NCBI GenBank assembly: GCA_032718475.1
Contig: JAUCBJ010005793.1
Coordinates: 1 to 39,577 of the forward strand
Length of the DNA: 39,577 nt
Direction: 5' to 3'
Source of the DNA: Nemertoderma westbladi
Lineage: Eukaryota; Xenacoelomorpha; Nemertodermatida; Nemertodermatidae
Position numbers and translations under genes: made by a program. Below, in pieces: positions 19,840 through 30,153 of the stretch (its first letter is position 1; every line of letters starts with the position of its first letter). The notes under the pieces were generated by a model. That model saw only the letters and a program-made list of their open reading frames with translations, was not told where the DNA came from and searched no databases.

Positions 19840-21134
19840 TTTCTTTGTTTTTGAGGATGTTAAACAACAACGACTCTATTAGCTGAGCAAATAAATATAA
19901 ATTATATGCTTGTTATATAAATTGCAAGTGAGTTTCTTATGTATGAAAAATATATATTATGAATAAAAAATAGAAATTGTATGATGAAAAATATATATTA
20001 GATAAACAGGTGAAAAATATATATTCAGATAGACAGGTTTGGACTAATGGTCAATTTGAGAGAAACGAGAGAGCATGTGTTCGAAAGTTCAATTGGAACA
20101 ATTAATAATTCAGAAAGTTTTAATTAACGAACAAAGAGAGCGAGTACGGTATAGGTGGAACGAGTTCGCGAAGGCACACTAGTCATGTTAATGAACTGAA
20201 CAGGTCGGAATTGGGCGGGCGATGTACAAATAAAGGGAGTGTCTATGAAAAGCTAACAAGGAAAGAGTATGCGAGGGAAATACAAAGTTAACACTTGCGA
20301 AAATAGTGATAATGAGAGAAACCAGAATATGGGACTCATGAACCAAATGTTTGCGAAAGTGTGCGAAATGAGAAGTGCGTTAGTAGCGTTTAAGAAACGT
20401 TATAGCGCGTTTTGATTGGAAAAAATAACAAAATGCCGCGAATATATTACTGTAGTGGTCTAATTTTAGCAATCAGCAATAAATAACCCATATGGCCTAC
20501 ATTTCTAATAAAAACGTATAAATTCTAAACAACTACTGTGTGATGTGAAGGACCCAAAGTGTCGGAATGACAGGAATGTATTCAATTATTCTTAAATCTT
20601 ATACGAATGCCTACACCGTGTAATTAACAAACAGAGGATAACTACAGTACATAATATAAGATTAACTAGCTACAATGAGTAGGTATCAACAACATCAACT
20701 TTATTGACTTAAATTTTCTTGTTAAGTTTTATGAATGCGGATGATAACAAGGAATAATTATTGTTCCCTATTGATTCTTAGGTGCGGCGTCCCATGGCGT
20801 AAACACTGCATGGAACGCTGGTTATTCTATAGGCTCATCCTATGCGTACGAACAACAATTACACTTTACATACAGTAGAAAACTCAATGCAAGTTAGAAC
20901 AGATGCAGCTGTCATGTACATGTATGATGTACATATAGGCTACATGTAGTAGGCGTACAGTAAGTAATGATATTGCGTAACCCATTGCCTAATTATATTC
21001 TCACAACCTTATCTTTCCGGGAATAATATGATTAACAAGTCATACAATAAACGAGACAAGTGGGACTAGAAGCAAACCCAATCTCGGTGAAATAAAACTG
21101 TAGGTATCTCGACTCAATGTTATTAATGTTAAAT

Positions 21135-21215
21135 TATAAATTTTTGGTGGAAGGAACAAGTTATAGTGGCACGTTATTCAAACAAAAACAATACACGAAA
21201 GTCAATAGAACTGGT
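21135..21215 (-). repeat. Dispersed ~60-bp repeat core, copy 3
   Basis: On the minus strand: CAGTTCTATTGACTTTCGTG, TATTGTTTTTGTTTGAATAA, CGTGCCACTATAACTTG. The leading GTTCTATTGA is shared with the copy at 38232, so the homology is longer than the 60-bp core. Confidence 0.65.
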
Positions 21216-21261
21216 TAAAAGTTTTTGAGAGTAATCAGCAATTTTTGACAGAATCATAAGT

Positions 21262-22650
21262 TAGGCCAGATGGGTGTAGGTTCTTTTGACTGGTTCGAGT
21301 CCTACCTGTCAGACAGAGGTCAAACTGTAGTCATTAGCAAATCGCAGTCTACTGTACAAGAGATTACCTGTGGTGTACCGCAAGGTAGTATATTAGGTCC
21401 ACTGCTTTTTGTATGCTATGTAAATGATATGATAAGTAGTATAGATCCCGATTTTAAACTCATTTTATATGCCGACGACAGTGCTCTTATTTTCTCTCAT
21501 AAAGATCCTATCCATATTTCCCAAAAGTTAAGTGCAGTTCTAGAATCCTGTAATGAGTGGTTGGTTGATAATAAGCTATCCATTCACTACGGTAAGACTG
21601 AAAGTATGTTGTTTGGTTCCAAAAGAAAGTTAAAGAAGGTAACTAAGTTTGAAGTCACTAGTAATGGACATAAGATTGAAAATAAAAAGGAAGTTAAATA
21701 TTTAGGCGCCACATTGGATAACTGCATATCAGGAGAAAGCATAGTGAAAAATATTTTCTCGAAAGTTAACAGTAGGCTTAGGTGTCTATACAGAAATAAA
21801 AATAGTTTAAACACCGACTCCCGCAAGTTACTTTGCTCTTCTTTAATACAGTGTCACATGGACTATGCGTGCTCTTCTTGGTATGACGGCTTAACCAAAC
21901 AGCAAACAGCTTAAATGTAAATTACAAGTACAGTAGCTCAGAATAAAGTAGTACGATTTATTAAAGACTACAAACCTAGGCACCACCAAACTCAAGATGA
22001 CTTTTCTGAATCTGTACTGTTTAACTTAGATAGTAGAGTTAAGCAGCTACGCCTTAACCATGTACATAAAGTGTATAATGGTAAATGTCCCAATTACCTA
22101 AAACAAAAATTCAACAGAGTACGCGGTACACACTCTTACAGTACCAGAGCTAGTGCTTCAAACTTTTCTTCAATCTGATACTTTCTTTTTTAACGGTATT
22201 AAAAATTGGAACGCTCTGCCAAATGAAATTAAAAACCTAGATAATCATCATTCTTTTAAATCTGCAGTTAAATCTATTCATCAGTAAAAATAGGTACAAT
22301 AGTCCTACAGTAAGTTATTAGTTTATTAATTATTTACTATTTATACTGTAATTACGTTTTATAATAAATTGTTCTGTACATTACATCTTTATCGTTGAGT
22401 CGGGCATTGTCACGCTCTCGGTAAAGTTGTACATGTACATAGTGTAATTACGTTTTATATTGGTTTTAGGTTAGCGTAGTGTAATATTGTATTTGTAACC
22501 AAGTAACATAAAGGACCCCCTTGGAAATAAGCTGCAAAGCATTAGGGGTAATCCTATATGTTATGTTGGACAATACCTTTATACCGGTACATTGTTTGGT
22601 GTATTTTTTATTGTTTTTACATAATGTATAAATAAATCGATCTAAAATAA
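21262..22650 (+). mobile_element. LINE (non-LTR) retrotransposon, 5'-truncated, Jockey/CR1-like RT
   Basis: An open frame to 21914 carries FDWFESYLSDRGQTVVI, CGVPQGSILGPLLF (RT block 4) and KLILYADDSALIF with the catalytic YADD, then SIHYGKTESMLFGSK and KYLGATLD. After a frameshift near 21915 the same protein continues (VVRFIKDYKPRH, LDSRVKQLRLNHVHK) to a C-terminal NGIKNWNALPNEIKNL and a stop at 22286-22288. The endonuclease and early RT are missing. The 3' UTR includes GGACCCCCTTGGAAATAAG (22512-22530), a trailer motif I associate with CR1/Jockey-type LINEs, and ends in an AATAAAT-rich tail near 22630-22650. Confidence 0.88.
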
Positions 22651-22850
22651 TCTATAGCTGTTATTTGTGTCGATTTAACCCTGGAAATGGATTAATTTTG
22701 ATTGAATAGAAATCCCCACTCTTTTCACTCTTGTTCGGGGTAATACTTCCGTTTAATAAGGATAAATTGAAAAAAATACGAAATTCTTATATAGGGCCTA
22801 CTGAAATTTCAACAGAAAAGTGAAAACCTGGTATTCTTCACATAGACGAC

Positions 22851-23882
22851 GGTGGAGAGTGAGGAGGGTTGAACCAAAATGTATAAAAAATTAGTATATT
22901 ATGTTTCACATCGTAACTTCAGGCTGAAATTATTTCACAAACCTAAAACAATCTATTCCGCATCTATTGGAATACATATTAAGTAAGGTGCTAAAATAAT
23001 GTATTATATGAGAAATGGACGTTTTCCCGAGCTGAGTTTTCTGGTTCACGCCTCCTAGGCCTAGCCTTGAATCAGGGGGGTTAGGAGGGTTGAACCACCC
23101 ATAGAAGCAATGTTAGCAAAGGAAAATACAGTATGTCAATGAAAGTTAGTCTCTCTGTCTATTTGTCAGTGTATTTTCAGTGTTTGTCTGCAAGTGAATT
23201 TTCCCTTTTGTCAAATAAACTTCAACTCAATTTAAAAACTGTCGTTTTTTAATTTATATCGTTGCACATTGCATTGCATTAGAAGATGATTAATTAAGTA
23301 TAGGCTAATTCACATTGAGTTAATTATTGTTTATTTTGTTAAAATTATTTTGTTAGGAAATCGGGTATCGGGTGCGTTTATTATTTCCACCCCCCCCCCC
23401 CCCCCCCCCCCCCCCATCCATAGGCCTACCTGTAGATAAATATCCAAAACAACCAATAAGAAAGTGGTTCAATCATCCACCCATCCATTGATTCAAGCCT
23501 CCCACACTACTCCATTTTTTGAAAATGCATTGTGTACGAAAAGTGCAGACCAGTGACGTAATCATCCATACCTAATTTTGAAGCAGAATAATTTCTCCAC
23601 CAGAAAAGTATCACATTTATTGGTGAATTGTAAAATCAATTAAATGGAAGGGATCCTAAACACAAGTATCAGTTCTAGAAAACAGGTGACAAAAGTTTAC
23701 TTTACTTCATAACAAAACAGCATGTAGGCTAGAGTTGGTTGAACTAAATACAACAATAGGTGAAGTTTTTAATTGTATTTCTAATGGTGTACCCATGGAA
23801 ACGCCCAACCCAAGCGTTCTTCTTTAAATCGCACTGATTCACCCCTCCTCATGGTTCAACCCTCCCTGCTCTCCCCTACAGC
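22851..23882. mobile_element. Non-autonomous TIR element with GGAGGGTTGAACC ends
   Basis: The left end reads GGTGGAGAGTGAGGAGGG then TTGAACC; the right end, reverse-complemented, reads GGGGAGAGCAGGGAGGG then TTGAACC. The 7-bp sequence AGACGAC flanks both sides (22844-22850 and 23883-23889), consistent with a target duplication. GTTGAACC motifs recur inside (about 23090, 23470, 23738). A 26-C run sits at 23390-23415. No coding capacity is seen. Superfamily is undecided (hAT or Harbinger-like). Confidence 0.6.
23390..23415 (+). repeat. Poly-C homopolymer, 26 bases
   Basis: Uninterrupted C run; likely length-polymorphic and prone to assembly error. Similar runs occur at 25088-25107 (20 C), 35842-35861 (20 C) and, as G, at 1150-1166. 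Confidence 0.95.
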
Positions 23883-24179
23883 AGACGACTTTTAGGACAA
23901 GAGAGAGAGAGATCCAGTGAAAACAATTCACTTCTACACAAATAATCCAGTCATTATATTTAGGAGTCGTTTTAGCCCATTTTATAGAGGCGATAACGCC
24001 ATTCCAAAGGATGAACTCAGTTACGTGTGATTTTATAAGAAACTACAAGAACGACGTTTCATCTCAAAATAATGAATAAATCAATGTACAAACCTGTTCG
24101 TTGAGCTAGCAGAAACTTCTAGATAGAGCGTCATATTAGGGTTCATAGCGTTACAGCCAACTAAAGTACAATATATTCT

Positions 24180-24410
24180 AAATAGGAGTGCACCGGGTAT
24201 CCCAATAGGAGTGCACCGGGTATCCCAATAGGAGTGCACCGGGTATCCCAATAGGAGTGCACCGGGTATCCCAATAGGAGTGCACCGGGTATCCCAATAG
24301 GAGTGCACCGGGTATCCCAATAGGAGTGCACCGGCTATCCCAATAGGAGTGCACCGGTTATCCCAATAGGAGTGCACCGGGTATCCCAATAGGAGTGCAC
24401 CGGGTGACCC
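24180..24410 (+). repeat. 23-bp minisatellite, ten copies
   Basis: Ten head-to-tail copies of a 23-bp unit starting AATAGGAGTGCACCGGG and ending TATCCC. Most are identical; variants at the right end read CCGGCTATCCC, CCGGTTATCCC and CCGGGTGACCC. With 23-bp periodicity the reading frame rotates, so the 114-codon minus-strand frame through it is an artefact. Near-identity of the units implies recent expansion. Confidence 0.95.
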
Positions 24411-24886
24411 ATATTGATAAATCAATATCCGAGATGTTGTGTGCTATTCATTTCAAATTGAAATTGAAGGGAAAAATAATAAATTAATTTCATTTCTTTT
24501 TTGAGAAAAAGTATAAAACTAACGACTGAAAGTGATTTTAATTATTTCATAATTAACTTACGGTATAATAATAATACTATAATGATTTATTAAATATTAT
24601 TTTATTCATAAAAAAATATAGCTCAAAAATAACATACCAAACGTGTAACATATAATTTTGGGAAAGACAACACAACTACTGTATAAAACAAACAGCTTAT
24701 CTCTCGATAATTTTTAGTACATAAATATATCATCTGTCCGGAAATCAGATCCTGCCAGATAAGTGACGCCAGTGCCAGGCTCGCGTTATATCAGTTCTTA
24801 TTGATATAGTGTTCGCGAAACGGCGTGGGTATAAAGTACTAAATCTAATTTATTAGTAATACACGTTATTATACCGTGTGTCTCAT

Positions 24887-26231
24887 TAGTGCTGCGAACT
24901 GAAACTGAACTGAAATCGAACTGAAATTGTTTTTGGCATTTGTTCTGAACTGGAACTGAATCTGAAATTTTTTTTAAACTGAAACTAGAACTGAAACGTG
25001 ATATATTGAAATACTGGAACTGGAACAGAATTCCTGAAATTGAAAGTAATAAATTGAAAATAAATGTAAACATAAATTACAATATTGCCCCCCCCCCCCC
25101 CCCCCCCGGAATAAAAAACAAAAGATATGTCACTTATATCAAAACAAGTTTTTGTTGATTTGGAAACTACATGGGCACGAGAGATTCTCCTTCTCCAGTT
25201 GAAACTTTTGCCTTCTTTACGGTTAAATAATCATCTAAAAAGTAGTTTACTTCTAGATTACATTAATTATATGATGAAAATTGTGTGAACATGTATCGAT
25301 GTATGTCATAATTGACAGATAACCCAACCTAAACATTTCAGCTTAGAATTCAACATACAACAAACTACTACTAACACTTAGTAATAATTAAGTAAAAAAA
25401 ATGTTGAAAGAACCAGGCTACTCTACTGCAGCACTGGTACGTTGTTTTAGCTAGAACGATTCTTATAATGTCAACTCCCCTTATACAAAGTTACTGGCAA
25501 AGTTACGCAGAAGACTGAATTACCGTGCACACCCATCCCCGATATAGTCCTTGTAAGTTGTGTAGTGTAAGCTATGCAGGGAGAAGCCTATGATAAAAGC
25601 AATAAGCAATAACCCTTGGCGATGGAGTTGGTCAGAGATTGGTTATAAAATAATTATATTCTGGAATATTATTCTGTAGTACTGGTAGGCCTCTGTTCAG
25701 CCTTTGATACTATACATACGGTATAGTAAAGGCCTGTTTTCAGCTCCACCCTGCGGAGTTTGTAATTATTAACTTTTGGGAAGGTATTGTGAATGTTAAT
25801 ATTACCTGCACTTCTTTGCGGTGGTTTATATAAATATGTATTATTCCTATATTCTGTCAATCAAATTACAACTACTATATTTATTATTCAGTTATTGTAG
25901 GATAATAATTAATATTCGTATAATTCTGGATTTCTCAACACTGGACCATAAATATAAATATATACAGTTAGTACTGAATATATATACATTATTGTGGTTG
26001 CTATAGGATGACAGCGGCAGGCCTTCTTATTACTTATTATTGTTATAAAACTTGAATTGAAACTGAAACTATTTTTAACTGGAAATTAAATAAACAGCCT
26101 CATTCAAACTGAAACTAGAACTGAAACTGAAACTATTTTTTTTTTTGGAAACTGGAACTGAAATAAATAGGTTTATTCAAACTGAATCTGGAACTGAAAC
26201 AAGTCAAATATTGTTTCAGTTCGCAGCACTA
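24887..26231. mobile_element. Non-autonomous hAT element with GAACTGAAAC subterminal arrays
   Basis: The TIRs are perfect over 19 bases: TAGTGCTGCGAACTGAAAC at the left and its reverse complement at the right. The flanks are TGTCTCAT (24879-24886) and TGTCTCAA (26232-26239), seven of eight identical, fitting the 8-bp hAT duplication. Both ends carry many GAACTGAAAC-type repeats (24898-25045 and 26050-26205), like transposase-binding subterminal motifs. The interior is AT-rich with a 20-C run and no transposase. Confidence 0.85.
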
Positions 26232-26239
26232 TGTCTCAA

Positions 26240-26843
26240 TTATTTGAGTAAAATATAGATATAATTTAACAAAAAAAACATCTACATAATATGGGCCTAC
26301 ATCACGTTCAACCAACAGAGTTAAGTAATGTTGCGAATAAAAAAAAACAGTCAATCAAACGGTCGCAAACTGAAAGAATCTTCACAGAGATACCTTTATC
26401 ATTTATATTTATCATGATTTTGGAACAATCATTTATAATTATCATGATTTTGGAACAATGGTAGTAAGTATTTTTAAGTAATTTTAAAACATTTAAATTC
26501 ATAATCAAATGCCGGTTGAACCGGATGTTGGCGCTCTTGTACGCTCGCATATAAAGTGCTGAGGGTATAGTTATAAAACTACATTACGACCAAACATTTA
26601 CTATTTTTTCAATTTTTAACAAATTGACAATAAATAGAACCAGATCGCGCATTCGCAATTAAAGATTGTAAAATGTAATTCACATCTCGAGATCCGAAAA
26701 ATATGAAAAACTGTAGACAGAGTTCTATTGTGGTAAATCATGTTAATATAAAATTGTCCAACTAATCTGAAAACGTTGTTAACAAACGAATAGATAATAA
26801 AACGAACTCAACATTTACTAATTGCACATCTATAAATATAACG
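26240..26843. other. Intergenic DNA 3' of B3GALNT2
   Basis: No gene is seen. Two near-identical copies of TTTATAATTATCATGATTTT-type sequence lie at 26396-26459 (a ~32-bp tandem repeat containing ATCATGAT). The B3GALNT2 3' UTR should lie in the right part; no canonical AATAAA is obvious on the minus strand. Confidence 0.4.
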
Positions 26844-28262
26844 TCACGTTACGTCACTCTGGCATAATAATTCAGTTTGATTGACAGACACCGACATATC
26901 TGGGTTCGACAGATACGCCAAAGACCCGCAATTCCGACGACACAACCAGTCCTTATCATCAACGTACCGCGTCTCCACTGACGCCAACCATATCCCCATG
27001 GTAACGTCCTCTCCCTGGTAGCCACGTAGAGCGCGCCGATTGGCTGCTATCCAGCCAACCAACCCACGCCCTACTGCGTACCCGGAGCCGCATCCGAACG
27101 GAGGGTAGGTCAGCGAATGGTAGACCAACTCGGCCCACTTCCCGGCGTGGTCCACAGCCCAATAACTACGGAAATTAGCCCACCAGATAAACCCTCCCGC
27201 ACCCTTGAAACGCCCGTAAACTCCATCGTATTTGTTTACAATCCTGGATAAATTTAAACTGCAATCGTCGTCGGTTTTAATAACTATATCGAAGTCGGGA
27301 ATGTTCTCAACAAGCCAAACAAACGATAATTTAATTTTATCTGGAATAGAGCGATAAGTATCAACCACAGCTACGAACACCAAATCCTTAAACGTATTCA
27401 ATTCAACTTTAAGTAACTCAGTTTCCAACTCTAAACCTGTTGTGTTTCGTAATTTAGTTTCAAATTTTACCGTTTTGTTTGAAGTTGTGTAATATAATTT
27501 CGGATGTTGTACCGAATGTTCAGACAAAGTTCCGAAAAGAGGGGGTTGTAACCATGGTAACTCTTGATCGCAAGACGCAGGGCTGTACAACGTGCGTCCG
27601 AACGTATAGTTAATGTCGATACCTCTAGGAGCTCCTCCATCGAGAAGGAAGTCAATAGGATGCGATGTTTCTATTAGTAGCAGATATTCAGAACCGATAC
27701 CAAGAGTAACGTAAGGCTCTACTGCGACTACTGTATTTATATTGTTTGCTGAAAAGGACAATTTAGTTAGAATCGCGTGATCGTATAAGTTAACCAGAGT
27801 TATAATAATGTTTCCTTTTGAGTGATTGGTAGACGCGATAGGAAGTCCAATACGGGTGATATTAATGGGTCTGTAGACTGTAAGTAAGAACCCCAGACAA
27901 CCTTGGAGGTGGGCGGTTTGGTGCGTTTTATACCCCTGAGTAACAGGTTTATTATCGAACCTACTGACGCAGGAGTACTTGTCGACTCTACTATCGGGAT
28001 GTACACGGCAAGCTTCCGAACCGATAACAAACTTTACTATTACATCGACTGCCAGCTCGTCGCCGATTTTATCGATATGGGACGCCCAGGAGTTTCTAAT
28101 CGCTTTCCGCTGTAATGAATTCTCCCGCGCACTCGGTATAATAACGGCAATAACGGGTCTTCTGTCACGTAATAATCCGTGTAGATATCGTAGGATTAAT
28201 ATAAAAATAGGAAGAAAGAATACAGAGAGAATTAAATATCTTGTAGAGACGAAAGGGACCAT
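26844..28262 (-). CDS. B3GALNT2: UDP-GalNAc:beta-1,3-N-acetylgalactosaminyltransferase 2-like (GT31), 472 aa
   Basis: This is a type II membrane glycosyltransferase. In vertebrates B3GALNT2 adds GalNAc in beta-1,3 linkage to GlcNAc on O-mannosyl glycans (core M3 of alpha-dystroglycan) in the ER. An uncleaved signal anchor lies at residues ~9-30 (YLILSVFFLPIFILILRYL). The GT31 start VIAVIIPSARE and RKAIRNSWASH follow, then VAVVDTYRSIPDKI, the metal-binding KTDDDC (DDD ~331-333), WWANFRSYWAVDHAGKW, FGCGSGYAVGRGLVGW and QGEDVTMGIWLA (~416-426). A Cys pair near the end (WLCRRNCG) matches the B3GALNT2 subgroup. Length is near the usual ~500. The first ATG is at 28262; the frame is open slightly further upstream but without an ATG. 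No introns, unlike the multi-exon vertebrate gene. Confidence 0.9.
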   Translation of the reverse strand: MVPFVSTRYLILSVFFLPIFILILRYLHGLLRDRRPVIAVIIPSARENSLQRKAIRNSWASHIDKIGDELAVDVIVKFVIGSEACRVHPDSRVDKYSCVSRFDNKPVTQGYKTHQTAHLQGCLGFLLTVYRPINITRIGLPIASTNHSKGNIIITLVNLYDHAILTKLSFSANNINTVVAVEPYVTLGIGSEYLLLIETSHPIDFLLDGGAPRGIDINYTFGRTLYSPASCDQELPWLQPPLFGTLSEHSVQHPKLYYTTSNKTVKFETKLRNTTGLELETELLKVELNTFKDLVFVAVVDTYRSIPDKIKLSFVWLVENIPDFDIVIKTDDDCSLNLSRIVNKYDGVYGRFKGAGGFIWWANFRSYWAVDHAGKWAELVYHSLTYPPFGCGSGYAVGRGLVGWIAANRRALRGYQGEDVTMGIWLASVETRYVDDKDWLCRRNCGSLAYLSNPDMSVSVNQTELLCQSDVT

Positions 28263-29381
28263 TTCTAAGATTGGAGGCAATAATAAAAGGATCGAAGTAA
28301 CACAAATCTTATCTAATAAAAGTCCCTATACATTAACATTAAATAACATATATCATTTTCGTATTGTAATAATTTCAGATAAAAATTATTATGTAAAATA
28401 AAACCATAAATACAAGTGTTTACTTTTTAACAACAACAACAGGTTTTTCAGCAGTAAAAATGAGCTGCAAATATTACAATAAACAAAGTTCCGACGAGAT
28501 ACAGTTCAAATAAATACTAAATAATTTGAAAGCGAAAAATTGCAATCTATTTGTTATATTATATACTATATTATATCATTTACTATTCATACCAAAATAT
28601 CATATCAAGATTACTTCAAAATTAAAAATTTACATTCAAAACGTTACATTTGAAATAAATGTTGACCACGATGATAAAAACGAAACAGTTCGCAGTTAAT
28701 TTTTATAAAAGATCTAATTTTGATAAGGTTTTGAGATTTCTCACCAAAAATATTAAACTTTTTAGTTTTCCATAAAGCATAAAACAGTTGTTTCAGTCCT
28801 TAAAAAATGTACAGGACTTCGACTTCCAAAATTCAGCTAAATTCTGTCTAAAGAATTTAGTTGAATTTTGGAAGTCGTCTAATATATTTTTACGTCTGGG
28901 TCCTCCGATATTGACAGGACTTCTGAATCCTAATTACATTAACAAAATTTTAGAAATATAAATATCCCCACATACAGACGTAGGACAGGGATTTTTTATT
29001 TAGCTAAATAGTGAAAAGGCAGACATCATAATTGAGAAAAACACATAACTACCGATGGTTATCATATGATAAGTTAGTAAATAAAATACACAAGAAATAT
29101 TACCGGTATATTATTACGTCACATTAACTGCCATCAGAGTCGTGAACTCTTATAAAAGAAACGATACCCACTATAAATGCGGTGCTGAATTGTTATGCAG
29201 TTATGAATCCGCGGATACGATAATTTCTTCAGTCATTGTGACTCTGTGACAATGATCACGTTCCTGTCACTTTGAGTCTGTTAAGGTGACCTGTCCAGTG
29301 TCCAGCATCTAGGGTGGCGGTTACTGGGTTAGTAGATGAGTGTTCAGGTTGAGACAGTTGAGACATGCAGATAAGTAGACT
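28263..29381. other. Spacer between BUD31 and B3GALNT2
   Basis: About 1.1 kb, AT-rich, containing a perfect-stem hairpin (28821-28876) and, at 28814 and 28915, two AGGACTTC words. The promoter of B3GALNT2 must lie here if it is transcribed on its own; no core element is convincing. Confidence 0.4.
28821..28876. ncRNA. 24-bp perfect-stem hairpin (miRNA/siRNA-like or MITE core)
   Basis: Left arm 28821-28844 (GACTTCCAAAATTCAGCTAA then ATTC) pairs with 28853-28876 across an 8-base loop (TGTCTAAA). There are 23 Watson-Crick pairs and one position that is G.U if transcribed rightwards. Stem and loop sizes are short for a canonical precursor but not impossible. No conserved miRNA seed is recognised. 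It may equally be the palindromic centre of an old element. Confidence 0.35.
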
Positions 29382-29816
29382 CTACCCTGAGCAGCCCCTA
29401 CAACCGCAGTGTATGCATTCGATAACCCGCCCTGACTCGAGTTTATCCTTGGGTACACGACAGATACAGTTTGCCCCGAAGTTCGTGTCCCTCGCTTGGA
29501 TACACCGAAGACAACAGAGATTCTCGTAGCCCTGCTTCTTCCACTTTGCAATGAGGTTTTGGTCGGCCAGCCCCTGTTTGACGCAGTAATCGTAAAGGTC
29601 CCTGCTAATGGCCCTACGTTTGTGGAACAGATCGTACACGTACCGTGACCGCTGATGGTGGATTTTGAATATCGGCCAGAGAGCCTCGGCTTTGCGTTTC
29701 CCGTCGTGGGGGTCGGTCTCGGCCTCTCGCATTTTCTGTTCCAGTTCATCGAGAGTCGGTTCGATTAATTCCCAACCTTCCGGGGGAGGTTTCTTGCTTC
29801 GTCGAACCTTCACCAT
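29382..29816 (-). CDS. BUD31: BUD31 / G10 splicing factor, 144 aa
   Basis: Complete frame of 144 codons plus stop, the exact length of the animal protein. BUD31 (G10, yeast Bud31p) is a nuclear component of the activated spliceosome and is among the most conserved eukaryotic proteins. Visible hallmarks are [52 protein letters not shown] and [16 protein letters not shown]. The C-terminal zinc-binding cysteines are present ([20 protein letters not shown]). The ATG at 29816 gives [11 protein letters not shown], aligning with the known N terminus. There is no intron, in contrast to most animal orthologues. The gene lies 1.1 kb upstream of B3GALNT2 on the same strand. Codons and frame are intact, so it is probably functional. 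Confidence 0.96.
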   Translation of the reverse strand: MVKVRRSKKPPPEGWELIEPTLDELEQKMREAETDPHDGKRKAEALWPIFKIHHQRSRYVYDLFHKRRAISRDLYDYCVKQGLADQNLIAKWKKQGYENLCCLRCIQARDTNFGANCICRVPKDKLESGRVIECIHCGCRGCSG

Positions 29817-30124
29817 GATAAAGTGAAAAGAAATTCCAAAATTTCGAATAGATAGCAGGATACAGGATAGGCAGAAAGGGCTACTCTACAGAGATAAATA
29901 TTACCGGTAGTGCTAAACTGACCAGCTGACAGACTGATGTTGCTGTACTGCAATACTGTACGCCCTGTACGGCTGTACGCCTACTGCAGTACTCAGGTAC
30001 TGCTGTACTGTAAACCAGTAAACAGTAAACTGCAAAATTGTACTGCCTGACTGCTGTAGCCTGGCATCTCGGAAAAAATAATTTCCGAGAGTGACGACTA
30101 TCAGTCTGTCAGTCTCTACAACCC

Positions 30125-30153
30125 AAGGACTACTGAAGTCTTCAGTAGTCCTT
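30125..30153. repeat. 29-bp near-perfect palindrome
   Basis: AAGGACTACTGAAG, a single T, then CTTCAGTAGTCCTT: 14-bp arms with a one-base centre. CTACAACC occurs just outside on both sides (30116-30123 and 30155-30162) in direct orientation. Could extrude as a cruciform or mark an excised or minimal palindromic element. Confidence 0.9.

Larger units (their letters stand above)
18420..21240. other. Long non-coding stretch
   Basis: AT-rich with frequent CTGTACAGTA words (18476-18500, 19005-19015, 19350-19360). Three copies of a GAAAAATATATATTA motif spaced about 40 bp lie at 19943-20022. A minus-strand dispersed-repeat copy is at 21135-21195. Apart from one tiny hydrophobic ORF at 19759-19839 I see no coding signal. 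Confidence 0.45.

Noticed and set aside
24180-24410. Possible CRISPR-like array
   Set aside because: Units are contiguous with no spacers, and the genome is clearly eukaryotic.
24081-24425. 114-codon minus-strand frame with repeated GYPVHSYW
   Set aside because: It is the 23-bp minisatellite read through rotating frames; no start context or conserved domain.
27979-28401. 140-codon plus-strand frame
   Set aside because: It is antisense to the N-terminal part of B3GALNT2 and shows no independent features.
29321-29749. 142-codon minus-strand frame overlapping BUD31
   Set aside because: It is the shifted-frame shadow of the BUD31 coding sequence.
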